DNA of 22,464 bases from CABRXV01 sp900754955 (GTDB lineage Bacteria; Actinomycetota; Coriobacteriia; Coriobacteriales; Eggerthellaceae). The position numbers were made by a program, and so were the translations under genes. This document shows positions 16,106 through 22,464 of the stretch, piece by piece. Position 1 is the stretch's first letter; every line of letters begins with the position of its first letter. The notes under the pieces were generated by a model. It had not been told where the DNA came from and did not search any database. It saw only the letters and a list, made by a program, of their open reading frames with translations. The stretch is from contig CABRXV010000032.1 in assembly GCA_902475005.1 (NCBI GenBank), forward strand, positions 1 through 22,464, read 5' to 3'.

Positions 16106-17239
16106 ATGCCCCAGTACGATTACCTTATCGTCGGCGCCGGCCTGACCGGGGCCGTGTTCGCGCACGAAGCCGCCAAGCTCGGCAAGAAATGCCTCGTGAT
16201 CGACCGCCGCCCGCACATCGCCGGCAACGTGTACACCGAAAAGATCGAGGGCATCAACGTGCACAAGTACGGCGCGCACATCTTCCACACCTCGATGAAG
16301 AACGTCTGGGAATATGTGAACCAGTTCGCCGAGTTCAACAACTACGTGAATTCGCCTGTGGCGTACTACAAGGGCGAGGTGTACAACATGCCGTTCAACA
16401 TGAACACCTTCGCCAAGATGTGGCCCGGCGTGGTGACGCCCGAGCAGGCGCGCGCCAAGATCGACGAGCAGATCGCCGCCGAGGGCATCGGCGAGCCGCG
16501 CAACCTCGAGGAGCAGGCGCTATCGCTCGTCGGCCGCGACATCTTCGAGAAGCTCGTGAAGGGCTACACCGAGAAGCAGTGGGGCCGCGACTGCAAGGAT
16601 CTGCCTGCGTCGATCATCAAGCGCCTGCCGTGCCGCTTCACCTACGACAACAACTACTTCAACGACCGCTTCCAGGGCATCCCCATGGGCGGCTACACGA
16701 AGATGGTCGAACGCATGCTGGAGGGCGTCGAGGTGCGTCTGAACTGCGAGTACAAGGAGCTCATCGCTGCCGAGCCCGACATCGCGGCGCGCACGATCTA
16801 CTGCGGACCGATCGACGCGTTCTTCGACTTCAAGCTCGGCCAGCTCGAGTACCGCTCGCTGCGCTTCGAGAGCGAGCTGCTCGACGAGGAGAACCACCAG
16901 GGCGTGGCCGTGGTGAACTACAACGAGCGCGAGGTGCCGTGGACGCGCATCATCGAGCACAAGCATTTCGAGTTCGGGCGCGACGAGGACGGCAACCCGC
17001 TTCCCAAGACGGTGATCACCCGCGAGTATCCCGCCGACTGGAAGCCAGGCGACGAGCCCTACTACCCCATCAACGACGAGCGCAACACTGCCCTGTACGA
17101 GCAGTACGCCGAGCTGGCGGCGCAGGAAGGCGACGTCGTGTTCGCCGGACGCCTCGGCGGCTACAAGTACTACGACATGGACAAGGCCATCGCCGCCGCA
17201 TTCGAGCTCGTGAAGGCCGAGCTGGGGGTGGAGTTGTAG
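16106..17239 (+). CDS. glf: UDP-galactopyranose mutase
   Basis: The ATG at 16106 follows GAAGGAGA. The 377-residue length is normal for the family (about 370-390). The N-terminal FAD-binding motif is YLIVGAGLTGAVFAHEA (6-22). HKYGAHIFHTS (53-63) carries the histidine that packs on the flavin, and GYTEKQWGRDCKDLPASIIK is the family's central block. GGRLGGYKYYDMD-like sequence (AGRLGGYKYYDMDKA) closes the FAD site near the C-terminus. The enzyme interconverts UDP-galactopyranose and UDP-galactofuranose using reduced FAD, in the cytosol. Galactofuranose in the surface glycan is therefore likely. It is the last G+C-rich gene before the composition change at about 17240. Confidence 0.96.
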   Translation: MPQYDYLIVGAGLTGAVFAHEAAKLGKKCLVIDRRPHIAGNVYTEKIEGINVHKYGAHIFHTSMKNVWEYVNQFAEFNNYVNSPVAYYKGEVYNMPFNMNTFAKMWPGVVTPEQARAKIDEQIAAEGIGEPRNLEEQALSLVGRDIFEKLVKGYTEKQWGRDCKDLPASIIKRLPCRFTYDNNYFNDRFQGIPMGGYTKMVERMLEGVEVRLNCEYKELIAAEPDIAARTIYCGPIDAFFDFKLGQLEYRSLRFESELLDEENHQGVAVVNYNEREVPWTRIIEHKHFEFGRDEDGNPLPKTVITREYPADWKPGDEPYYPINDERNTALYEQYAELAAQEGDVVFAGRLGGYKYYDMDKAIAAAFELVKAELGVEL

Positions 17240-17266
17240 GAATTAGTAGCGTATCGGACAAGTCGC

Positions 17267-17306
17267 TGAGCCATCAATTCCCGAACCGCCAAATCGCATT
17301 GGCTCA
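17267..17306. other. Inverted repeat TGAGCCA/TGGCTCA
   Basis: Perfect 7-base arms at 17267-17273 and 17300-17306 are separated by 26 bases, shortly after the glf stop. The right arm overlaps the -35 box of the next promoter, so it may be an operator or a weak hairpin ending glf transcripts. No T tract follows. Confidence 0.3.
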
Positions 17307-17327
17307 ACTCAAACCGCCACGTTATCT
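17299..17327 (+). promoter_or_regulatory. Promoter candidate for the PIN-domain gene
   Basis: TTGGCT (17299-17304) and TTATCT (17322-17327) are 17 bases apart, 59 bases before the start at 17386. AAAAGGAC upstream of the ATG gives an acceptable ribosome site. Confidence 0.45.
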
Positions 17328-17385
17328 TTCGGCAATGTGGTGTTTGGATCTTTGACGCAAACGGCTTTTCGCTAAAAGGACTTCC

Positions 17386-17826
17386 ATGGACAAAGCAAAG
17401 GTTAACTGCTACGCGTTCCTCGACACAAACATCATTAACAGCAACTCGTTCGACACTCTTTCCGGACAACCTACCGAGCTATTCCGACTCGCCGAGATGG
17501 CAAAAATAGTTATTCCAAGAACTGCCCTCGATGAACCGCTAGAACACAAAAGACGCCATTTCGACAACCAGATGAGAGCGATCAAGAGCAATCAGATCTT
17601 CCGTCTTGCAGAAATCGACCGAGAAATACTCGATAGCTTGAACTACAAGACGCCAGAAGATCACCTGCTAAGCATATGCGATATTCGCTACGATATCGCC
17701 GAACTGCGGGATCACGCGGAGATTTTTAAAACCATCTACGATTTAGCCCTTCACAATAAAGCACCGTTTGACAAAGGTTCCGACAAAGGTTTTAAATCAC
17801 CAGAAGTAATATTGCTTGAATGCTAG
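17386..17826 (+). CDS. PIN-domain-like protein, apparently truncated at the C-terminus (146 aa)
   Basis: The ATG at 17386 follows AAAAGGAC. The start YAFLDTNIINS (9-19) with D13 is the first acidic strand of a PIN nuclease domain, and IVIPRTALDEPLEHKRR (41-57) with E50 is the second conserved block. DKGSDKGFKSPEVILLE near the end resembles the KGFKD-type third block of the DUF4935-like PIN subgroup. The frame stops six or seven residues later, so the last strand and helix are missing. Other frames just downstream give no continuation. PIN proteins are metal-dependent RNases, often toxins, but no antitoxin gene is adjacent. The gene is A+T-rich compared with its left neighbours, suggesting transfer. 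I think it is a remnant, but a functional short form cannot be excluded. Confidence 0.6.
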   Translation: MDKAKVNCYAFLDTNIINSNSFDTLSGQPTELFRLAEMAKIVIPRTALDEPLEHKRRHFDNQMRAIKSNQIFRLAEIDREILDSLNYKTPEDHLLSICDIRYDIAELRDHAEIFKTIYDLALHNKAPFDKGSDKGFKSPEVILLEC

Positions 17827-17926
17827 CGCTCGGGTCCTCCGCATCTCGACAGTCTAGTAGCGAAGAATCTACCCCTAACGATTTCCGCACAAACCCCAGA
17901 CAACGATTGAAACGGGAAAACGTTTA

Positions 17927-19957
17927 ATGATCTTCAGTAAAGACGGCCATCAATTCAGAAGACAGAAAGCCAGCGCAATTTCTCTCGCATTGATGCTCGC
18001 TCTGCTTGCCACCTCCGTCTCCTTCCTTGCGGTCTATCTTCGCATCGAACCCATCATTGTGGTTCAGCTTATATTGTTCATGCTTTGCGCTGCTGCTGCT
18101 CTGGGATATCAAAGCGGCACGATGAAAGCCCCCGCACGCAGAGCGATCATTGGGTTCTCCGCCTTCTCGCTCTTGCTGGATGCATCACTCATTCTCGGAT
18201 ATCATATCGCTATCGAAGGCCAAGCCTACACTGGATTAGCCTCCGAAAACTACATTTCCAACTACTCGATCGCAGACGCTATCGCTTTTCCCGCGATGTT
18301 TCCCAGCATCTTGTTGCTCAGCCTCTTCACCTATTCGCTTACTACCACACCCCACAACAAGTTCAAGCCCCGTCCATCCAAAGACGCATCTTCCATGCAA
18401 TTTCTTCCCGAAGTCAGGGTAAAGCATGTTGTCGCACTTGCCGCAGCGCTCTTCATTCTTTGGCTGCCCTATCTATTTGTCTACTACCCAGGACTCATCT
18501 TCAACGACACCTTTTCATCATTGCGCCAGGCGTTGGGACAACAGCCGCTCAGCAACCACTTCCCAGTTCTGTACACCATGTTTATCGAGATCTGTATAAA
18601 GGTGGCACATTTTTTAGGACTGGGAAACGCGGCGGGCTGCGCATTGTACTGCCTAATTCAAATGATCCTTATGTCCGTCGGTTTCTCCTACGTCTCGCTA
18701 TGGATTGTTTCGCGCTGCAAGGCAAGCTCACATACGGCAATTCTCATTATCGGCGCATGTTTAGTTTACTTTGGCATATCGCCCTACATAGCTACCTATA
18801 GCATCGCCATGTGGAAAGACCCCCTCTTCTCAACCGCGCTCATGATTCTTACGACCCTCATTGCTGATCTTGTTATCCAGCAAAATGCAACAAGAAGAAG
18901 CACTGTCGCATTCGCCACCACCTTTCTCTTCAGCGCGCTTATTGTTGCGTTCTTTCGCAACAACGGCATTTACATTCTTGCAGGCACCTTCCTGCTTCTT
19001 GCATCATTCGCCGTCCTCTCACGCAAGGCCAGCGAATCGAGAGATAAGAGCGTCATCAAAGAAAACAGCCCCACCAATACCGATCTCGCATTCCGCAAAG
19101 CCACAAACGAGAGATTCAATGACGACTCATCAACAGATCATTCACGCTGCGCCATATCGAAAAATACAGCCGCATGCACCGCCCTGCTCCTTACCATCGT
19201 CGTTTACATAGTAGTAACGGGACCAGTGTTTTCCAGTTTCAATATAGCGCCCTCCCCCAACACAGAAAGTCTTGGCATCCCCCTCAATCAAATGGCTCGC
19301 ATAGCAGCGTGCGAGGGAAGCATGACCGAAGATGATCGATCATACCTTGATGCTATTCTGCCAATCGAACGATACGCAACAACTTACCGCCCTTGCTGCA
19401 CCGACATGCTGAAATGGGACAGCGAATTCAATGCCGAAGCAGTGCAAAATGGCTTTTTCACTCACTGGATCTCTATGTTCATCCAAAACCCGCGCGCATA
19501 TCTCGAAGCATGGGAACTGCAGACATTTGGATTCTGGGCAATAAACCAGCCGCTCGTGCTCGAACTCGACAACATTGGTAGCGGCGTGATAAACAACAAC
19601 ACAAAGCGACTGGAAGAAAGCTTCGAAATTGACGCTTCTTCAGGTATTCAAAATGACATAGTCAGGGACCTTTTCCCCACCAACGCCAGCTGCATACCTA
19701 TCAGCTGGCTATTCTGGTTCATCGCTTACCTCGCAACCTATGCAATCGCCTGCGGAAAGACACGTTGGCTCTTGGTTCTCGCGCCTTCGACGCTGCTTCT
19801 TGGGACGCTCCTGATCGCTTCACCTATTTGGTACTGGCCGCGATATGCCGCTGCGGTTCAATTCCTTTTACCGCTCTTTCTTGCAATCCCCACATTAATG
19901 ACCAGACGATTTGTTCTTCGAAAGAAACAACGCAAGCATTTCTCGATACACGATTAG
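17927..19957 (+). CDS. Polytopic membrane protein, DUF6020-like (GT-C-like)
   Basis: The ATG at 17927 has only a weak GGGA upstream. The 676-residue product has many hydrophobic helices: two near 17-38 and 42-60, others at about 73-92, 120-138, 166-187 and more through the centre, and a final group at about 600-665. The segment YYPGLIFNDTFSSLRQALG, then NHFPVLYT (186-217), with an Asp after the first extracytoplasmic helix, resembles the DUF6020 family. Such proteins look like GT-C glycosyltransferases using lipid-linked donors. A polar region at about 365-420 and an extracytoplasmic domain with cysteines (RIAACEGSMTEDD, RPCCTDM) follow. An outer-face glycan-modifying role is inferred from context. 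Codon use is much more A+T-rich than at 1-17239. Confidence 0.65.
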   Translation: MIFSKDGHQFRRQKASAISLALMLALLATSVSFLAVYLRIEPIIVVQLILFMLCAAAALGYQSGTMKAPARRAIIGFSAFSLLLDASLILGYHIAIEGQAYTGLASENYISNYSIADAIAFPAMFPSILLLSLFTYSLTTTPHNKFKPRPSKDASSMQFLPEVRVKHVVALAAALFILWLPYLFVYYPGLIFNDTFSSLRQALGQQPLSNHFPVLYTMFIEICIKVAHFLGLGNAAGCALYCLIQMILMSVGFSYVSLWIVSRCKASSHTAILIIGACLVYFGISPYIATYSIAMWKDPLFSTALMILTTLIADLVIQQNATRRSTVAFATTFLFSALIVAFFRNNGIYILAGTFLLLASFAVLSRKASESRDKSVIKENSPTNTDLAFRKATNERFNDDSSTDHSRCAISKNTAACTALLLTIVVYIVVTGPVFSSFNIAPSPNTESLGIPLNQMARIAACEGSMTEDDRSYLDAILPIERYATTYRPCCTDMLKWDSEFNAEAVQNGFFTHWISMFIQNPRAYLEAWELQTFGFWAINQPLVLELDNIGSGVINNNTKRLEESFEIDASSGIQNDIVRDLFPTNASCIPISWLFWFIAYLATYAIACGKTRWLLVLAPSTLLLGTLLIASPIWYWPRYAAAVQFLLPLFLAIPTLMTRRFVLRKKQRKHFSIHD

Positions 19958-20231
19958 CTGAGAAAAGAGATCTTCATGCTACCCACCAGTCGTGGGAGCC
20001 AATGAGTTCCTAGCCGACCAGGCAAAATAAACCGACTGGAGATTCTTGCCCCAAACAAGTGACTCAATCTAATTGCACATCATTGGCCAACGAAAAAAAG
20101 CTGAGCGCCTAGCGCAGCATGGAACAGCTTGACGCATGACACTCCGATCACACCCTTCGCCGCAATTCCGCAGAAGAGCCATCACTTCACCGCAACAGCA
20201 GCCGACCACTCAGACAGGACGACGTGAAGAA
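19958..20231. other. Gap between converging genes
   Basis: No open frame of note. It contains a leftward intrinsic terminator (20093-20118) and a weak 5-bp hairpin CCCAC/GTGGG (19982-19996) just after the DUF6020-like gene. The remaining sequence, about 20120-20230, shows nothing I can name. Confidence 0.55.
20093..20118 (-). terminator. Intrinsic terminator for the GT2-DUF2304 transcript
   Basis: Read leftward, GCT-GCGC-TAG-GCGC-(TC)-AGC forms a stem with a two-base bulge and is followed at once by seven T (A tract at 20093-20099 on the plus strand). It lies about 115 bases after the DUF2304 stop. It is the clearest intrinsic terminator in the window. Confidence 0.7.
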
Positions 20232-20609
20232 TTATTCCCTACCATCACTTGCCGCATGCTCAACCCGATCATTTGCGTAGCGCTCGTATTTCTCGATAGC
20301 GAGCTGCTGCGTCAGTTCCTTGATCTTCGTATCTGCACGAGAAATCCGCATGCTCAAATTGAAACTTTGAATCAGCAGAATAAAGATAAAAAACAAGAAT
20401 ACGAAATTAACCGGCGCATATGTTCCCGCGAGGTTAGAGAGCGCAATGAAAATCTGAGGGAACAGGCTAACAATGAAAAGCAAACCCGCAAAGCAAAACC
20501 AAAAAATGGAATCCTCCAAGCGAACCTTGGAATCACGAACCTTGCGGCCGATGAACACGAGGGTGAGCAGGGCGGCAGCAATCAACACCATACGAAGCTC
20601 TATCGTCAC
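20232..20609 (-). CDS. DUF2304 family small membrane protein
   Basis: The start is GTG at 20609, two bases below the stop of the upstream GT2 gene, with GAGGAG overlapping that gene's end. The 125-residue product has three hydrophobic helices (about 6-20, 35-57 and 65-86) and a charged C-terminal coiled-coil-like tail (SRADTKIKELTQQLAIEKYE). RKVRDSKVRLEDSIFWF (22-38) is the typical DUF2304 loop. DUF2304 proteins commonly follow a DPM1-like GT2 and are thought to help it act on polyprenyl phosphate at the membrane. Their precise role is not established. Co-transcription is very likely. Confidence 0.82.
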   Translation of the reverse strand: MTIELRMVLIAAALLTLVFIGRKVRDSKVRLEDSIFWFCFAGLLFIVSLFPQIFIALSNLAGTYAPVNFVFLFFIFILLIQSFNLSMRISRADTKIKELTQQLAIEKYERYANDRVEHAASDGRE

Positions 20610-20611
20610 CG

Positions 20612-21307
20612 CTACTCACTCCTCACGTTTCTTCTAATCAACTGGATAAACAGAATCGAGATCGCCATGCGCAACATATAAATCGACGACGTCCATGGAT
20701 TGAGGTAGCTTTCCCCCGCTGTTCGATCAGCCATTTTCACGGGAACCTCCACGACTTTCGCATGGGCGCGCTTTATAAGAAAGGAAACCGTATCAGGTTC
20801 GGGTCCGTAATTCAGGCCCAGCGCAAGCTGTTTGATCATACGTTTGTTGAAAGCGCGCATGCCCGATGTGGGATCTTTCAAGGTCTGGCCCGTCGTCAGC
20901 TTAATCGCAACAGAGATTAAGCTGCTGCCAAGCATGCGCATCGAACGAGGCTTAGCCACATCGACAAAGCGTGAGCCGATAGCGATATCGCACGATTTAA
21001 TTGCCTCCTCCAAAGCGGGAATATACTCTGGCAAATGCTGGCCATCGGCATCAAACTGAATAGCGCAATCATAATCATGCCGAAATGCATATTTCATACC
21101 CGTCTGAAAAGCACCAGCCAATCCCAAGTTCGTTGAAAGATCGATAAAAGGATAGCCGTTCCTTCTGCAAACCTCCGTCGTGTTATCCTTTGACCCATCA
21201 TTCACGATAATGAAATCAACATCCAGGGAGCAAGCCTGAATCGACTTCACAGTCGACTCCAAAGAATCCTCTTCGTTGTATGCGGGAATAATCAGCAGCG
21301 TTTTCAA
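20612..21307 (-). CDS. Family 2 glycosyltransferase, polyprenyl-phosphate sugar synthase (DPM1-like)
   Basis: I place the start at TTG 21307 because AGGTGGG (21314-21320) lies six bases upstream and the product then begins MKTLLIIPAYNEE, the normal family start. An ATG at 21343 would add 12 unrelated residues. The 231-residue protein has the GT-A motifs NDGSKDNT (36-43), FDADGQHLPE (85-94, metal-binding DxD) and KDPTSGMRAFNKRMI (144-158). The C-terminus is hydrophobic and basic, but the protein lacks the two long helices of GtrB-like enzymes. The membrane part is probably supplied by the DUF2304 partner. The expected reaction is sugar transfer from a nucleotide donor to undecaprenyl phosphate. 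The DUF6020-like protein could use such a donor outside the membrane. Confidence 0.85.
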   Translation of the reverse strand: MKTLLIIPAYNEEDSLESTVKSIQACSLDVDFIIVNDGSKDNTTEVCRRNGYPFIDLSTNLGLAGAFQTGMKYAFRHDYDCAIQFDADGQHLPEYIPALEEAIKSCDIAIGSRFVDVAKPRSMRMLGSSLISVAIKLTTGQTLKDPTSGMRAFNKRMIKQLALGLNYGPEPDTVSFLIKRAHAKVVEVPVKMADRTAGESYLNPWTSSIYMLRMAISILFIQLIRRNVRSE

Positions 21308-21438
21308 CCAAGTCCCACCTTGCATCACCATCAGAAACAGCAATTATCGACACGCAATAAACAACAGCATCAACAATGTTATTACAAAAATATAGTATGC
21401 ATGAATGGGAACATCAGCGACCTCTTATTTTCGCGGGA

Positions 21439-21467
21439 TTCCCATCACGCGCATCGTTGCGTACAAT
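21439..21467 (+). promoter_or_regulatory. Promoter giving a probable leaderless transcript
   Basis: TTCCCA (21439-21444) and TACAAT (21462-21467) are 17 bases apart. Seven bases after the -10 comes the ATG at 21474, so transcription would begin at or next to the start codon. There is no Shine-Dalgarno sequence upstream of this ATG, which agrees with leaderless translation. Confidence 0.55.
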
Positions 21468-21473
21468 AGCAGA

Positions 21474-22464
21474 ATGATCGATCTCAAGAACACATCTTCA
21501 CCCATATTCAGCATAGTCATTCCAGTTTTTAATTCCAGAGACTACATTGAAGACGCGGTGCGGTCCGCATTAAGCCAATCCTTCTCTGAATTTGAAGTAA
21601 TATTAGTCGATGACGGATCTTCGGATGAATCAGGCGCAATATGCAGCGCTCTCACTGAACAGCACAGCAACGTCCTATTGCTGCGACAAAACAACCAAGG
21701 ACCTCTTCTCGCTCGCAGAAACGGCGCGAAGGCTGCGAGTGGCGCATACCTGCTTTTCTTAGATTCCGATGACAGACTACACCGTAACTGCCTTTCGACC
21801 CTTTGGCAATCAATCAAAGAATTCGGAGCCGATATCGTTTCGTTCAACTATTCAACCTGCGAGAGCTACTCTCATGTTCAAAGTAGCTCTGATTTGCTTG
21901 ACGGTTTTTACGGAGGTGAACGATTTTACGAAGCAAGGCGGTCCCTTTGTACGGGATCGATGAATCAGCTGTGCTTCAAAGCCATCAAACGATCTGTATT
22001 CGATCTTTCCTCCGACTACTCTAGCTTTAGCTCATTTCGCCATGGCGAAGATCTATTCCAGCTGCTTCCCGTGTTCGATAATGCATGTTCGTTTCTAAAA
22101 ATCCCCAACTGCCTGTACTACTATAGAAGATCGTCCAATAGCGGAACGTTTCATTATTCGAGCAATCAACTGAGCGACATCGACAAGCTATCTTCTAGAC
22201 TGATCGACTACGGAAAACTGTGGAAAATGGAGGAACAAGCCAGAATCGGTATCTTGCTGCAATACTGTTATCTCCTCAAAATACTGTCATGTGACAAGAC
22301 CATCGAGAAGGAAGACGCCGATCGGGAATTCGAAGCGATATGCGAAAGGATCAAAGCCCACACGGCGAAACAGAAGCAACTGCCTCTCCCTCTTCCATGG
22401 AAACTCTTCGTCTCAGCAGTGCTTCGCAAGAACAAACCCCTGATAAAGGGGGCTATCGCCCTTT
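21474..22464 (+). CDS. Family 2 glycosyltransferase (partial, runs off the right edge)
   Basis: The frame opens at ATG 21474 and is still open at the window end (330 codons). The GT-A domain begins FSIVIPVFNSRDYIEDAV (12-29), with ILVDDGSSDES (43-53) for the nucleotide, NNQGPLLARRNGAKAASG (73-90) and the metal-binding FLDSDDRLH (95-103). RHGEDLFQLLPVF is the acceptor-side block containing the GED motif (catalytic acid). This is the common soluble GT2 type used in capsule and teichoic-acid glycans. Donor and acceptor are unknown. No ribosome site is seen and a leaderless promoter is likely. It is A+T-rich like its left neighbours and may open a further plus-strand group beyond the window. Confidence 0.88.
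   Translation, partial: MIDLKNTSSPIFSIVIPVFNSRDYIEDAVRSALSQSFSEFEVILVDDGSSDESGAICSALTEQHSNVLLLRQNNQGPLLARRNGAKAASGAYLLFLDSDDRLHRNCLSTLWQSIKEFGADIVSFNYSTCESYSHVQSSSDLLDGFYGGERFYEARRSLCTGSMNQLCFKAIKRSVFDLSSDYSSFSSFRHGEDLFQLLPVFDNACSFLKIPNCLYYYRRSSNSGTFHYSSNQLSDIDKLSSRLIDYGKLWKMEEQARIGILLQYCYLLKILSCDKTIEKEDADREFEAICERIKAHTAKQKQLPLPLPWKLFVSAVLRKNKPLIKGAIAL

Overview
The window is about 22.5 kb of high-G+C bacterial chromosome, probably from an actinobacterium of the Coriobacteriia/Eggerthellaceae type. The taxonomic call is an inference. It rests on strong G+C bias at third codon positions, a flavin-dependent thymidylate synthase (ThyX) next to a DUF1385 (YqhQ-like) gene, an archaeal-looking topoisomerase I N-terminus, and actinobacterial-style cell-envelope genes. 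I noticed no rRNA, tRNA, CRISPR array, insertion sequence or phage gene.

Left part (1-4211), housekeeping: the 5' end of a type IA topoisomerase gene (minus, running off the left edge), a small membrane-anchored protein of unknown function (plus), a cysteine-rich CCG-type Fe-S protein (minus), and a tightly packed thyX-DUF1385 pair (minus).

Middle-left part (4212-7921), the most unusual section: two full-length paralogous SAM-dependent methyltransferases (both plus) flank a minus-strand THEP1-like P-loop NTPase. This NTPase gene carries two perfect 16-bp ParB-binding sites (parS, TGTTTCACGTGAAACA) 457 bp apart. One is read through as codons of a low-complexity linker and the other contains the gene's stop codon. 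Perfect parS sites usually lie near the chromosome origin, so the window is probably origin-proximal.

Middle-right part (7922-17239), surface-polysaccharide assembly: a GT4 glycosyltransferase, a DegT-type sugar aminotransferase translationally coupled to a PglC-like phosphoglycosyl transferase (plus), then an LCP-family ligase, a WecA/TagO-like GlcNAc-1-P transferase and a PglF/WbpM-like 4,6-dehydratase (all minus), and UDP-galactopyranose mutase (plus). Together they could make a UDP-4-amino-4,6-dideoxy sugar, load sugars onto undecaprenyl phosphate by two different initiating enzymes, supply galactofuranose and attach the finished glycan to the wall.

Right part (17240-22464): base composition drops clearly toward A+T and coding is looser. 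It holds a truncated PIN-domain gene, a DUF6020-like polytopic membrane protein, a GT2 glycosyltransferase plus DUF2304 pair (minus) ended by a clear intrinsic terminator, and the start of another GT2 glycosyltransferase that looks leaderless. This is probably the strain-variable, horizontally acquired part of the glycan locus.
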